DNA of 64,000 nt, taken from contig NZ_LOHF01000028.1 of the NCBI RefSeq assembly GCF_002158995.1, forward strand, positions 1-64,000. Direction: 5' to 3'. This DNA is from Pseudomonas caspiana. GTDB taxonomy: Bacteria; Pseudomonadota; Gammaproteobacteria; Pseudomonadales; Pseudomonadaceae. Below are positions 41,905 to 51,876 of the stretch, piece after piece. Within the stretch, counting starts at the first letter, position 1. Every line of letters starts with the position of its first letter. Made by a program: the position numbers and the translations under genes. The notes below the pieces were generated by a model, which saw nothing but the letters and a program-made list of their open reading frames with translations, was not told the DNA's origin and did not search any database.

Positions 41905-42936
41905 ATGGCACTACTCCACGTTGAAAACCTGCGCGTCGACATCCCCATGGGTAACAGCCCGACGCCGGATGACATGCTGCACGCCGTACGCGGCCTGGAC
42001 TTTGAAGTCGAGCGCGGCGAAATGCTGTGCATTGTCGGCGAGTCCGGCTGCGGCAAATCCCTAACCTCGCTGGCGCTGATGGACCTGTTGCCACGCAAGG
42101 CCAAACGCACCGCAACCCGTCTCACACTGGACGGCATCGACATGCTCACTCAGAGTGAACGACGCATGTGCGACCTGCGCGGCAACCGTCTGGCAATGAT
42201 CTTTCAGGAGCCCATGACTTCGCTGAACCCGGCTTACAGCATCGGTGATCAGTTGAGCGAAGTGCTGACCCAGCATCGCAAGGTCTCTCGAAAAGACGCC
42301 ATGGCCCGCGCCGCGCAGATGCTGGAGAAAGTCGGGATCAGCAACGCTACTGAACGGCTTGGCCAGTACCCGCATCAGCTGTCCGGTGGTTTGCGCCAGC
42401 GGGTGATCATCGCCATGGCCTTGATGTGCGAGCCGGACCTGATCATCGCCGACGAACCCACGACGGCTCTGGACGTGACGATTCAGGCGCAGATCCTGCG
42501 GCTCATTCGCGACATTCAGAAAGAATTCGGTCTGGCGGTGATTTTCATCACCCATGACCTGGGTCTGGTGGCGCGTATCGCCGACCGTGTCGCGGTGATG
42601 TACGCGGGGGAAATCGTCGAAACCGCCCCCGCCCTGCAACTCTTCGAAAACCCGCAGCACCCTTACACCAAGGGCTTGCTGGCAAGTATCCCGATTCCTG
42701 GCAAAACTAAACCCGGCGAAGCGCTGGGTTCGATCCCTGGTTTGGTGCCCAGCTTGGTCGGTGAGCAACAAGGCTGCGCATTCCGCAACCGTTGCGGTCA
42801 GGCCGTTGATGCCTGCGCGCAGAACATTCCCGAAATAATGCGAGACGGCCACATGGCTCGCTGCCTGTTTGCCGCACCGGGTCCGGAACCGACCCGCCAA
42901 CAGGCTCAGCTCCAGCAAGGGAGTGCCCGCGCATGA
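41905..42936 (+). CDS. Peptide ABC ATPase (DppD-like)
   Basis: The 343-residue ATPase has Walker [19 protein letters not shown] near residue 46, signature [16 protein letters not shown] near 160, Walker [15 protein letters not shown] near 180 and a C-terminal oligopeptide/dipeptide extension with four cysteines (CAFRNRC, CAQN, CLF) likely to hold an iron-sulfur cluster as in Opp/Dpp ATPases. It energises import with the next ATPase, whose ATG overlaps its TGA. Confidence 0.93.
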   Translation: MALLHVENLRVDIPMGNSPTPDDMLHAVRGLDFEVERGEMLCIVGESGCGKSLTSLALMDLLPRKAKRTATRLTLDGIDMLTQSERRMCDLRGNRLAMIFQEPMTSLNPAYSIGDQLSEVLTQHRKVSRKDAMARAAQMLEKVGISNATERLGQYPHQLSGGLRQRVIIAMALMCEPDLIIADEPTTALDVTIQAQILRLIRDIQKEFGLAVIFITHDLGLVARIADRVAVMYAGEIVETAPALQLFENPQHPYTKGLLASIPIPGKTKPGEALGSIPGLVPSLVGEQQGCAFRNRCGQAVDACAQNIPEIMRDGHMARCLFAAPGPEPTRQQAQLQQGSARA

Positions 42937-43922
42937 AAAAGGACATTGCTCTGGAACTGTGCGACATCCGTCGCGAGTTCCGCATGAACAAAGGCTTCTT
43001 CAAAGCCCCCGCCACCCTCAAGGCTGTGGACGGCGTGTCGCTGCGCCTGATGCGCGGCGAAACCCTCGGGCTGGTGGGCGAATCCGGTTGCGGCAAAAGC
43101 ACACTGGCGAAAATGCTGCTCGGCCTGCTACCGCCCACCAGCGGCGATGTGCTGGTCAATGGCAAACACCTGGCGGCCACCGATCGCAAGGAAATGTCCC
43201 GGCGCATCCAGCCGATTTTTCAGGACCCGTATTCGTCGCTGAACCCGCGCAAGACGCTGCGGGAAATCGTCACCCTGCCGCTGATCGTCCACGACATCGG
43301 CACCACTGCCGAGCGCCGCAAGAAGACCGAAGAAATGCTCGATGTGGTCGGTCTGCCCAAGCGAGTGATCGACAGCTATCCGAGCCAATTGTCCGGAGGC
43401 CAACGCCAGCGCGTGGCCATTGCCCGCGCCTTGATCATGCGCCCGGACGTGCTGATCTGCGACGAGCCGACGTCGGCGCTGGACGTTTCGGTGCAGGCAC
43501 AGATCCTCAACCTGCTCCAGGACCTCAAACGTGAATTCGGCCTGACTTACCTGCTGATCAGCCACAACCTGGCAGTCATCGAACATCTGGCTGACCGGGT
43601 GGCGGTGATGTATCTGGGGCGGATCGTTGAAGAGCGCACCCGCGAATCCTTGTTCGCCGCGCCCGGCCACCCGTATACCCGCGCCCTGCTGGATTCGGTG
43701 CTTACCCCCGATCCGCGCCTGGGCATTCCCGATATCGGCCTGCATGGCACGTTTCCAAACCCGATGTCGCCGCCATCCGGTTGCGCGTTTCACCCGCGCT
43801 GCCCCAGCTGTTTCGCGCCCTGCAAGACGGCCTACCCGGCCAATGACCCGATTATCGGCGGCAACGTGCGTTGCCACCTCCACGACAGTCCTGCCCAAAC
43901 TTTGGAGCTCGTCCACTCATGA
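42933..43922 (+). CDS. Peptide ABC ATPase (DppF-like)
   Basis: The 329-residue ATPase has Walker [19 protein letters not shown] near residue 48, signature LSGGQRQRVAIARALI near 152, Walker B LICDEPTSALDVSVQAQI near 175 and the C-terminal cysteine region (CAFHPRCPSCFAPCK). It pairs with DppD-like. The four-base overlap ATGA on both sides and the overlapping M20 gene show a single translational unit. Confidence 0.93.
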   Translation: MKKDIALELCDIRREFRMNKGFFKAPATLKAVDGVSLRLMRGETLGLVGESGCGKSTLAKMLLGLLPPTSGDVLVNGKHLAATDRKEMSRRIQPIFQDPYSSLNPRKTLREIVTLPLIVHDIGTTAERRKKTEEMLDVVGLPKRVIDSYPSQLSGGQRQRVAIARALIMRPDVLICDEPTSALDVSVQAQILNLLQDLKREFGLTYLLISHNLAVIEHLADRVAVMYLGRIVEERTRESLFAAPGHPYTRALLDSVLTPDPRLGIPDIGLHGTFPNPMSPPSGCAFHPRCPSCFAPCKTAYPANDPIIGGNVRCHLHDSPAQTLELVHS

Positions 43923-45343
43923 GTCGCTCACAGGCCATCCACAACACTACCGAGCAGTTCGACAACGGCGCCTTTCTGTCCCTGCTCGAACGCAGCGTCG
44001 CCCTGCACACCGAAAGCCAGATTCCGGACCAACTGCCGGAGCTCTACCGCTACCTCAAGGAATTCATAACGCCCCACGTCGAAGCGCTGGGCTTTAGCGT
44101 GCAGGTCTACGACAACCCGCTGCCCAAGCGCGGCCCGCTGTTGATCGCCACACGTATTGAAGACCCGGCATTGCCAACGGTGCTCAGTTACGGCCATGGC
44201 GATGTGGTCAACGGCTACGACGCGCAATGGCGTGAGGGTTTGTCACCCTGGGAAGTGAAAGTCGATGGCGAGCGCTGGTACGGTCGCGGTACCGCGGACA
44301 ACAAGGGCCAGCACCTGATCAACCTGACGGCACTTGAACAAACCCTCAAGGCTCGCGATGGCAAGCTGGGTTTCAACGTCAAACTGTTGCTGGAAATGGG
44401 CGAAGAAGATGGCTCGCCGGGTTTGCGTGCGTTCTGCGAAGCGCATCCTGAAGAACTCAAGGCTGACGTGTTCATCGCTTCCGACGGCCCGCGCCTGGCC
44501 GCTTCGCGCCCGACGATCTTTCTCGGTTCGCGAGGCGTGTTCAACTTTGAACTCAGCGTCAACCTGCGTGAAGGCGCGCACCATTCCGGCAACTGGGGCG
44601 GGCTGCTGTCCAACCCGGGGATCATTCTGGCCAACGCCATTGCCAGCATGGTCGATCAACAGGGCCGGGTAAAAATCCCCGCGTTGATGCCCAAGGAAGT
44701 CCCCGAAGCCGTGCGGCTGGCGCTGGCGGATATTGAAGTCGGTGGCGGCCCCGGCGACCCGGAAATCGACCCGAACTGGGGCAATCCCGAGCTGACCCTG
44801 AGCGAGAAAGTCTTCGGCTGGAACACCCTCGATGTCATCGCCTTCAAGACCGGCAACCCCGACGCGCCAGTGCATGCGATCCCCGGCAAGGCCAACGCCC
44901 ACTGCCACATCCGCTTTGTAGTGGACAGCGACTACAACACTTTCATCCCGGCGGTGCGCGCCCACCTGGATGCCCACGGTTTCACTCAGGTAGAAGTCAA
45001 ACAGGGGCGCATCGACATGATGAACGCCACCCGTCTTGACCCGACAAGCCCGTGGGTCGGCTGGGCGTTGAACTCCCTCGCCGAAACTACCGGCAAAAAA
45101 CCGGCCCTGCTGCCCAATCTCGGCGGCTCGCTGCCTAACGACGTCTTCGCTGATGTGCTCGGCTTGCCAACGCTTTGGGTGCCACATTCGTACCCGGCCT
45201 GCTCACAACATGCGCCCAATGAACATTTGCTCGCCCCCGTGGTGAAGGAAAGCCTGCAAATCATGGCCGGGTTGTTCTGGGACCTGGGTGACGATGCAGC
45301 TCGATTGACGCAAGAACATCAACAGCGGGAGCTAGCCAAATGA
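43919..45343 (+). CDS. M20-family metallopeptidase (aminoacylase/carboxypeptidase type)
   Basis: The 474-residue cytoplasmic enzyme has the zinc ligands of M20: YGHGDVV (His, Asp, near residue 85), GRGTADNKGQ (near 122) and EMGEEDGSPG (Glu-Glu near 160). M20 enzymes hydrolyse di- and acyl-peptides. Its ATG at 43919 overlaps the upstream ATPase stop and GGAG lies 11 bases upstream. Next to a peptide importer, it probably cleaves the imported peptide or N-substituted amino acid. Its TGA overlaps the following M20 gene. Confidence 0.86.
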   Translation: MSRSQAIHNTTEQFDNGAFLSLLERSVALHTESQIPDQLPELYRYLKEFITPHVEALGFSVQVYDNPLPKRGPLLIATRIEDPALPTVLSYGHGDVVNGYDAQWREGLSPWEVKVDGERWYGRGTADNKGQHLINLTALEQTLKARDGKLGFNVKLLLEMGEEDGSPGLRAFCEAHPEELKADVFIASDGPRLAASRPTIFLGSRGVFNFELSVNLREGAHHSGNWGGLLSNPGIILANAIASMVDQQGRVKIPALMPKEVPEAVRLALADIEVGGGPGDPEIDPNWGNPELTLSEKVFGWNTLDVIAFKTGNPDAPVHAIPGKANAHCHIRFVVDSDYNTFIPAVRAHLDAHGFTQVEVKQGRIDMMNATRLDPTSPWVGWALNSLAETTGKKPALLPNLGGSLPNDVFADVLGLPTLWVPHSYPACSQHAPNEHLLAPVVKESLQIMAGLFWDLGDDAARLTQEHQQRELAK

Positions 45344-46494
45344 GCGACCCTCGACAACAGGCGCTGGACTGGCTCGCGAGCCAGGGCGAGGCGATGGAGT
45401 CCCTGCTGCAACGTATCGTCGACACCGATTCCAACAGCTACGACAAAGCCGGCGTCGATGCGGTGGGTGCGCTGCTGGCGGCGGAACTGCAAGCCGACGG
45501 CATCCTGCTCGAACGCATGCCCGTCGAAGGCTTTGGCGATGTCATGCTCGCGGAAGTTTCCGGCGCTGCGGGCAAGCCGGTATTGCTGCTGGGCCATCGC
45601 GACACGGTTTTCCCCAAAGGCACCACCACGACTCGGGGCTACAGCCGAGACGCCACCCTCGCTTACGGCCCGGGCGTGGCGGACATGAAAGGCGGTCTGG
45701 TCCTCAACTGCTTTGCCCTCAAAGCGCTGAAGCGCGCCGGTCAACTGCCCTACCCGGTTCAGGTGCTGTACACCGGCGATGAAGAAATCGGCTCCGGCAG
45801 TGCTCGCAGCCATATCGAAACCGCGGCACGTGCGGCCCGCGCCGTGCTCAACACTGAACCCGGCAGAGCCAGCGGCAACGTGGTCAGCGCCCGCAAAGGC
45901 GGTGCGACCTTGATCATCGAAGTCACCGGCCGCGCCGCGCATTCAGGGGTCAACCATGCCGATGGCGCCAGCGCCATCGAAGCCCTGGCGCGCAAGATCG
46001 TCAAACTGCATGCCCTGACCGATTACCCGGCGGGCATCACCACCAACGTCGGGCTGATGTCCGGCGGTACCTCCAGCAACACTGTCGCGCCCAGCGCCAC
46101 GGCCAAGCTGGACGTGCGCTTCATCGAGCTCAAGCACTGGGATCAAATATTCGAAGCGATTCAGAGGATCGTCGCCGAAGAAGAATTGCCCGGCACCAGC
46201 GCTGTGCTCAAAGAAGCCACGACCTTCCTGCCCATGGAGGCGCAACACAGCACTCGCTTGCTAGCGCTGTACCAGCAGCAGGCGCAGACATTGGGCTTCA
46301 GTGTCGAAGGCGAATTCACCGGCGGTTGTGCTGATTCCGGCTTCACCGCCAGCCTCGGCATTCCGACTCTCTGCGGCCTTGGTCCGGTGGGCGGCAAGGT
46401 GCACACCGACCGCGAATACCTGGAACTGGACACCCTCGTGCCTCGCGCCCAGGCATTGGTGGCGACCATTCTGGCGGTGGGTGAAGCCTACTGA
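45340..46494 (+). CDS. M20-family peptidase, carboxypeptidase G2-like
   Basis: The 384-residue M20 enzyme has LLGHRDTVFPKGT (His-x-Asp), GPGVADMKGGL (Asp), YTGDEEIGSGSA (Glu-Glu) and AHSGVNHADGASA, a dimerisation-domain stretch typical of the glutamate carboxypeptidase branch. CPG2 removes C-terminal glutamate from folates and from peptides; here the substrate is unproven. It overlaps the upstream M20 gene by 4 bases (ATGA) and ends the operon. Confidence 0.85.
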   Translation: MSDPRQQALDWLASQGEAMESLLQRIVDTDSNSYDKAGVDAVGALLAAELQADGILLERMPVEGFGDVMLAEVSGAAGKPVLLLGHRDTVFPKGTTTTRGYSRDATLAYGPGVADMKGGLVLNCFALKALKRAGQLPYPVQVLYTGDEEIGSGSARSHIETAARAARAVLNTEPGRASGNVVSARKGGATLIIEVTGRAAHSGVNHADGASAIEALARKIVKLHALTDYPAGITTNVGLMSGGTSSNTVAPSATAKLDVRFIELKHWDQIFEAIQRIVAEEELPGTSAVLKEATTFLPMEAQHSTRLLALYQQQAQTLGFSVEGEFTGGCADSGFTASLGIPTLCGLGPVGGKVHTDREYLELDTLVPRAQALVATILAVGEAY

Positions 46495-46607
46495 GGTAAT
46501 TGGTCTCTTCGAAACGCCGGGGATTGGCTATCCACACCGTCCACCCCCGACGTTAAGGTTGGCGCCATCGCCCGATTGGGCATTTCAACCTACGAGAGAA
46601 CGCCAAC

Positions 46608-47045
46608 ATGAACGAACGCATCCAATGGGCCACCGTCGCCCCCGAAGCCTACCGCGCCATGGCGGCCCTTGAAGGGGCCGTCGTCAAATCCGGACTGGAA
46701 AGCTCGCTGCTGGAACTGGTCCGATTGCGCGCCTCGCAAATCAACGGCTGTGCCTTCTGCATCAACAAGCACGCCAACGACGCCCGCCGCGCCGGTGAAA
46801 AAGAATCCCGCCTGCAAACCGTCAGCGTCTGGCGCGAAACCGCGTTCTTCACGCCTCGGGAAAAAGCGGCGCTGGCGTGGGTCGAAGCCATGACCCTGTT
46901 GCCCAATCAGCAAGCCTCGCAAGAACAGTACCTGGCATTGCAGGAACACTTCAGCGACAGCGAAGTGGTCAACCTCACCCTCGCGATTGCGACGATCAAC
47001 GCCTGGAACCGCTTTGGCGTCGGGTTTGCGATGGTGCCAGCGTAA
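46608..47045 (+). CDS. Carboxymuconolactone decarboxylase-like (AhpD-fold) protein
   Basis: The 145-residue protein is an all-helical AhpD-fold protein with the redox-like motif NGCAFCINKHANDAR (Cys48, Cys51, His55) used by AhpD-type alkyl hydroperoxidases. The 114-base spacing and its own GAGAGA box (16 bases upstream) suggest that it is separate from the peptidase operon. The substrate is unknown. Confidence 0.83.
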   Translation: MNERIQWATVAPEAYRAMAALEGAVVKSGLESSLLELVRLRASQINGCAFCINKHANDARRAGEKESRLQTVSVWRETAFFTPREKAALAWVEAMTLLPNQQASQEQYLALQEHFSDSEVVNLTLAIATINAWNRFGVGFAMVPA

Positions 47046-47078
47046 CGCTCAAAAATCTTCAAGTGGAATGCTGCTTCT

Positions 47079-47169
47079 CTGTGGGAGCCGGGCTTGCCCG
47101 CGATGCAGACACCTCGCAGTATCAGTGAAATCGAATCGCCCTTATCACGGGCAAGCCCGGCTCCCACAG
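47079..47169. repeat. REP doublet (GGGCTTGCCC class)
   Basis: Arms CTGTGGGAGCCGGGCTTGCC and the complement GGCAAGCCCGGCTCCCACAG lie 33 bases after the AhpD-fold gene stop. The next 150 bases to 47320 are AT-rich and hold no gene; a promoter for phzF could be there. Confidence 0.93.
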
Positions 47170-47320
47170 CAAACCGAGATTGCCTTCGGCTTCTGCAGGA
47201 ATTGTGCGCTGTTCATCTATCGATCAAATTTGCAGATGCCTCACATAAGTACTATTGGTTGGAGTACAGCCCCGGCTATGAGGAAACTCGCCGGCACTCT
47301 AATTACAGGCTCTTACCAAC

Positions 47321-48169
47321 ATGACCAACAACGTTCTAAAACTGGCTGCCTTCAGCGACGGCGACCAAGGCGGCAATCCCGCCGGTGTGTGGCTTGGGGA
47401 TTTTTTGCCGGATGAGGCGACGATGCAGCGCATTGCTGCCGAGGTGGGGTTTTCCGAGACCGCGTTTGCTGCGCCCATCGCCGAGGGTTTCCGGGTACGG
47501 TATTTCTCACCTGAAGCCGAGGTGCCTTTTTGCGGTCACGCGACGATTGCCCTCGGTGCGGCGCTGGCCGGGCAGCATGGCGATGGGGTGTTTAACCTGA
47601 CGCTGAATCAGGCGCAGATCAGCGTCGAAGGTCACGCCCAGGGCGATTTGATTTCAGCCGCTCTGCAATCACCACCGACTCACAGCGGCCCTGTTGATGA
47701 TGCCTTGCTGCAAGAAGCACTGGCGTTGTTCGGCTATGCGCAACACGATCTCGATGCGCGCATCCCTCCGGCAGTGATCAACGGCGGCGCGCAACATTTG
47801 GTACTGGTGTTGAACAGTCGGGAAAAACTACGGGCCATGACCTATGACCAGCAAGCCGGTCACGAGCTGATGACTCGTGCCGGATGGGTCACGGTGTTAT
47901 TGGCCTATGCAGAGAACCTGCAGCTGTTCCACACCCGCAATGCGTTTGCCTGGGGCGGCGTTTATGAAGACCCCGCCACTGGCGCTGCAACGGCAGCGTT
48001 CGGCGGTTATTTGCGCGATCTTGAATGGCCTCACGGCGGGCATATCGACATCGTGCAGGGCGAGGACATGGGCAGTCGCTCGCGAATTCGCGCGCAGATC
48101 CCGGAACAAAGCAGCCCTGACCAGAAAGGCAGTTCGATCCGGGTGTCCGGCATGGCTCGCAAGCTGTAA
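47321..48169 (+). CDS. PhzF-family isomerase/epimerase-like protein
   Basis: The 282-residue protein has the PhzF family features GGNPAGVWLGD, GFSETAFAAP with the candidate catalytic Glu near residue 47, VPFCGHATIALGAAL and ATGAATAAFGGYL. PhzF proteins act as isomerases or epimerases; the phenazine cluster genes are absent, so this is a generic member (YddE-like). It has no operon partner. Confidence 0.85.
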   Translation: MTNNVLKLAAFSDGDQGGNPAGVWLGDFLPDEATMQRIAAEVGFSETAFAAPIAEGFRVRYFSPEAEVPFCGHATIALGAALAGQHGDGVFNLTLNQAQISVEGHAQGDLISAALQSPPTHSGPVDDALLQEALALFGYAQHDLDARIPPAVINGGAQHLVLVLNSREKLRAMTYDQQAGHELMTRAGWVTVLLAYAENLQLFHTRNAFAWGGVYEDPATGAATAAFGGYLRDLEWPHGGHIDIVQGEDMGSRSRIRAQIPEQSSPDQKGSSIRVSGMARKL

Positions 48170-48170
48170 G

Positions 48171-49322
48171 TCAGACCTTGAGCCGTGAACCGCCAATGGC
48201 CACGCCCACCAGCATCACGGCAACGACCATGAACGCCACTTCCAGGCTGCTGGCGTGGGCGATGAAGCCAATGGCGGCCGGGCCGATGAGAATCCCGGCA
48301 TAACCCAGGGTAGTCAACGCCGGGACTGCGACATTCTCGGGCATGCTCTTTTGTCGGCCCAGCGCGCTGTAGCAAACCGGCACGATGTTCGAACAGCCAG
48401 CGCCCACCAACGCGTAACCGAGCAGTGCGGCTTGCCATGACGGTACGAGGGTCGCCAACGCCAGCCCCGCCGCCGCACACAGGCCACCCAGAATGACGAT
48501 ATGTCGTGGTCCGACACGCCGCACCACAGCATCGCCGAACAATCGGCCCAGGGTCATGGTGAAAGCAAATACCGCGTACCCAAGCCCGGCATAGGACGTT
48601 TCAACACCGCGCAACTCGCTGAGGAACACCGCGCTCCAGTCCAGCATCGCGCCTTCGGACAGGAACACCGTGAAACACAGCAGACCGAGAAACAGCACCA
48701 CGCCCCGTGGGATAGCGAATGGCGGGCCATCGGTTTCGCTGCCGTAAGGCAGAAAATGTGGTGCGGCCTTGAGCAACGCGATCAGTAAAACGGCGACAAC
48801 GGCAAACATCGATACCAGAGGCGACGCGCCCACGCTCAACAAACCGGCGACTCCCGCTGCCCCGGCGATACCACCCAGACTGAACAGGCCGTGAAAACCG
48901 GACATCATGGTTTTGCCACTGGCACGCTCGACGATGATCGCCTGGATATTCACCGCACAATCCAGCGCCCCCATGGCGGCGCCGAAGATAAACAGCACGG
49001 CAACCAATGAGGGCAGATGCGAAACGGTGGCCAACAGCGGCAAGCAAAGGCAAATGATCGCCGAAGAAATCAGTAACACCCGTCGGCAACCAATTCGCGC
49101 AGCCAGCGCACCAGCCAGGGGCATCGCAACTATCGAACCAACACCCAGACACAGCAGTAACAAGCCTAATGTGCCCTCATCCAGCCCGACCCGGGCCTTG
49201 GCGTACGGCACCAACGGTGCCCAGGCAGCAATGGCAAAACCGGCAATGAAAAAGGCCACACGGGTGGAAAATTGCTCCAGTCGACCCGGCACAACTGGCG
49301 CCGGGGTGCTGATGGAAGTCAT
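48171..49322 (-). CDS. MFS transporter (YbjJ-like)
   Basis: The 383-residue protein has twelve hydrophobic segments; it starts MTSISTPAPVVPGRLEQFST and the first TM contains RVAFFIAGFAIAAWAPLVPY. AALAARIGCRRVLLISS is the MFS loop 2-3 signature. AAGGAG lies 6 bases upstream of the ATG at 49322; an open extension to 49418 has no start signal. It is convergent with phzF (stops within 2 bases). Substrate is unknown. Confidence 0.84.
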   Translation of the reverse strand: MTSISTPAPVVPGRLEQFSTRVAFFIAGFAIAAWAPLVPYAKARVGLDEGTLGLLLLCLGVGSIVAMPLAGALAARIGCRRVLLISSAIICLCLPLLATVSHLPSLVAVLFIFGAAMGALDCAVNIQAIIVERASGKTMMSGFHGLFSLGGIAGAAGVAGLLSVGASPLVSMFAVVAVLLIALLKAAPHFLPYGSETDGPPFAIPRGVVLFLGLLCFTVFLSEGAMLDWSAVFLSELRGVETSYAGLGYAVFAFTMTLGRLFGDAVVRRVGPRHIVILGGLCAAAGLALATLVPSWQAALLGYALVGAGCSNIVPVCYSALGRQKSMPENVAVPALTTLGYAGILIGPAAIGFIAHASSLEVAFMVVAVMLVGVAIGGSRLKV

Positions 49323-49432
49323 GCAGGCTCCTTGAAAACGGCGGACCAAAAGGTCCGGTAACCGGCGCAGCCTAGCAGATGCTGTCAGGTTTTTTGCAGG
49401 AGATCGCACAGCGAACATGGGACCTGTAGGAG

Positions 49433-49515
49433 CGCACGAGCACCGCGAGGCCGCGATAGCGGTGTTTCAGACAGATCGCTATTGCTGGCCTCGTGACCTC
49501 GGTGAGCGCCTACAG
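49433..49515. repeat. REP doublet (CTGTAGGAGC class)
   Basis: CCTGTAGGAGCGCACGAGCA and GGTGAGCGCCTACAG arms with the inner stem GAGGCCGCGAT pairing imperfectly with ATTGCTGGCCTC. It is upstream of both the MFS gene (minus) and rarD (plus). Confidence 0.88.
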
Positions 49516-49610
49516 AATTTGGGGCAACTCATAAATTCGCAAAGCAGCTAAACTACGCACCATTTTGAACCGGGCCGCCCTGCAACTGCCCACGACGTGA
49601 AGAGGCTGCT

Positions 49611-50486
49611 GTGTATAAAGGTGTGGTGCTGTCGGTCCTGGCTTCGGTGCTGTTTGGGGTGATGTATTTCTACACGTCGCTGCTCAAACCGCTTGGCGGG
49701 GAAGAGATCTTCGGCTGGCGGATGCTGCTGACGGTGCCGTGTGTGACGGTCTTTCTGCTGTTCAGCGGCGACTGGCATCTGGTCAAAAAGATTGCCGGAC
49801 GTATCCGCCAGCAACCGGCACTGCTGGTCGGCATCGCTTTGTGCTCACTGTTGTTGGGCGCGCAGCTGCTGGTGTTCATGTGGGCGCCGCTGCATGGCCG
49901 CAGCCTGCAGGTGTCCATGGGTTATTTCCTGCTGCCGCTGACAATGGTCGTCACCGGGCGCATCGTCTATGGCGAGCGCCTGTCCCGGCTACAGAAAATC
50001 GCCGCCTTCTGCGCCATGGTCGGTGTCGCCAACGAGTTGCTCAATCATGGCAGTTTCGCCTGGGAAACCTTGCTGGTAGCAGTCGGCTATCCACTGTACT
50101 TCGTGCTGCGCCGCAAACTGGCCACCGATAACCTCGGCGGTTTGTGGTTCGACATGGCCTTCATGCTGCCCATCAGCGTCTGGTTCATCGTCAACGGCGA
50201 TGCCTCGGTGGTTGAGCAATTCCCGTTGCTGTATCTGCTCATCCCAGTGCTCGGTCTGATCAGCGCCTCGGCACTGGTCAGCTATATTGTCGCCAGCCGC
50301 CTGTTGCCATTCAGCCTGTTCGGGCTGCTCAGTTATGTCGAGCCGGTACTGCTGGTCGGCGTTGCATTACTGTTGGGCGAGAGCATCGGCCGCGACGAAT
50401 GGATGACCTACATTCCGATCTGGCTGGCGGTGTTGGTGCTGATTTTCGAAGGCTGCAAACACGTAATCGCGCAGCGTCAGACCTGA
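49611..50486 (+). CDS. rarD: RarD-type EamA transporter
   Basis: The 291-residue protein has ten hydrophobic segments; MYKGVVLSVLASVLFGVMYF and GGEEIFGWRMLLTVP mark the RarD branch of EamA permeases. In some strains RarD is linked to chloramphenicol sensitivity, but its physiological substrate is not settled. The GTG at 49611 has AGAGG 5 bases upstream. It ends one base before the zapE stop on the other strand, so the two are convergent. Confidence 0.78.
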   Translation: MYKGVVLSVLASVLFGVMYFYTSLLKPLGGEEIFGWRMLLTVPCVTVFLLFSGDWHLVKKIAGRIRQQPALLVGIALCSLLLGAQLLVFMWAPLHGRSLQVSMGYFLLPLTMVVTGRIVYGERLSRLQKIAAFCAMVGVANELLNHGSFAWETLLVAVGYPLYFVLRRKLATDNLGGLWFDMAFMLPISVWFIVNGDASVVEQFPLLYLLIPVLGLISASALVSYIVASRLLPFSLFGLLSYVEPVLLVGVALLLGESIGRDEWMTYIPIWLAVLVLIFEGCKHVIAQRQT

Positions 50487-51602
50487 TTACTGGATGAAGC
50501 GCTCCAGTTGCATTTCCTGCAAACGGCTCAGGGTGCGACGGAACGCGAACGACAGATAGCCCTGGGTGTAGAGCTCGTGCATGGGCACCGCCGCCTCGAC
50601 ATATAAAGGCACGCGACGGTCGTAGCATTCGTCCACCAACGCGATGAAACGTCGAACCCCGTCATCGTGGGGCGACAGCTGCGGCAGTTCCCGATCCCCG
50701 GCCACCACTTGCTCGACTGCGTCCTCAGTGCCACGGGCAATTTTCGCTTCGCGCTGTGGCGCACTGAGGGCCGGAACTTCGCTGAGCAATATCGTCGAGA
50801 AACGGTCGCAAAGCTCGATGAAGTCCATGGCCGCCAGCGGCTGTTCGCACAAATCGACGTAGCGGCACCACAACACGGACTCGCTGTGTTTGACGCTGGT
50901 GATACTGCGATGGCCCACGGGCACTGCGCCACCGGACACGGTTTCATTACCCTTGAGCGTCTCGAATACAAGTGCCAGCGCACAGCTCTGCCCCGGCGTG
51001 GTAACGAAATACCGCTGATGCAGCAGGCCCGGATGCAAGCGGTGATCTTCGCCGCCATCGACCGTGACGACTTGCATGTAACGCTGAATCGCTGCGATAG
51101 CGGGCAGGAATCGCTCGCGGTTGTGACCATGGCTGTACAACTGTTCGGGTGGCTGGTTGGAAGTGCAGACCAGCACCACGCCTGCTTCGAACATCGCTTG
51201 CAGCAAACCGCCGAGGATTACCGCGTCGCCGATGTCAGTGACAAACAATTCATCGAAACACATCACCCGCACATCGCGCCCCAGCTCCTGGGCTACGACC
51301 TTGAGCGGGTTGGAGGTGCCGATCAGCTCGAACATGCGCTTGTGGATCCAACGCATGAAGTGATGGAAATGCTGACGCCGTGCCGGAACGTCAAGACTCT
51401 CGAAAAACCGATCCATCAACCAGGTTTTGCCCCGCCCCACCGGCCCCCAGAGGTACACGCCCTGAGCCGATTTCGGATTGTCGTTCAGTGCCTGAAAACA
51501 GGCCTGCAACTGCTGAACTGCGTGCAATTGCGCAGCGTCCGGCTGGAAACCCAACTGCTCGACGGCCCGTTCATAGGCCTGCAAAGGGGACACGACATTC
51601 AT
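50487..51602 (-). CDS. zapE: ZapE-type cell division ATPase (AFG1-like)
   Basis: The 371-residue AAA+ ATPase starts MNVVSPLQAYERAVEQLGFQ, with Walker A GPVGRGKT (53-60), Walker B in VMCFDELFVTDIGDAVIL, and NQPPEQLYSHGHNRERFLPA, which is characteristic of ZapE. ZapE associates with the Z ring and destabilises FtsZ polymers late in division. I chose the ATG at 51602; a TTG 12 codons earlier (51638) is possible but unlikely. It is transcribed away from the sulP gene. Confidence 0.88.
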   Translation of the reverse strand: MNVVSPLQAYERAVEQLGFQPDAAQLHAVQQLQACFQALNDNPKSAQGVYLWGPVGRGKTWLMDRFFESLDVPARRQHFHHFMRWIHKRMFELIGTSNPLKVVAQELGRDVRVMCFDELFVTDIGDAVILGGLLQAMFEAGVVLVCTSNQPPEQLYSHGHNRERFLPAIAAIQRYMQVVTVDGGEDHRLHPGLLHQRYFVTTPGQSCALALVFETLKGNETVSGGAVPVGHRSITSVKHSESVLWCRYVDLCEQPLAAMDFIELCDRFSTILLSEVPALSAPQREAKIARGTEDAVEQVVAGDRELPQLSPHDDGVRRFIALVDECYDRRVPLYVEAAVPMHELYTQGYLSFAFRRTLSRLQEMQLERFIQ

Positions 51603-51689
51603 GGGCAGTGCATCGCTCGGTTGAGTGAGGGGGTGCAAGCATATATGAGCAAGTGAACTGATTGCGATCTGTTGGCTGACATGAAATCT

Positions 51690-51778
51690 TGTGGGAGCAG
51701 AGCTTGCTCGCGATAAGGCTGGACGCGGTTCACTTTAGATCGCATACAGCCTTATCGCGAGCAAGCTCTGCTCCCACA
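51690..51778. repeat. REP doublet (TGTGGGAGC class)
   Basis: Arms TGTGGGAGCAGAGCTTGCTC and GAGCAAGCTCTGCTCCCACA with inner stem GATAAGGCTG/CAGCCTTATC. It is almost the same sequence as the copy at 36631, and lies between the divergent zapE and sulP starts. Confidence 0.92.
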
Positions 51779-51876
51779 GAATCTATGCAAAGCCGGTCCT
51801 ACGTGTAGCACCCACCAGCCACATTCAGTAACATCCCCCCTTTTTGCTTTCCCGGCATTTCCCCTTCAGGTAACTC

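Noticed and set aside
24887-51778. Repeats resembling a CRISPR array
   Set aside because: The repeats are inverted pairs scattered between genes with no regular spacers and no cas genes; they are REP elements.
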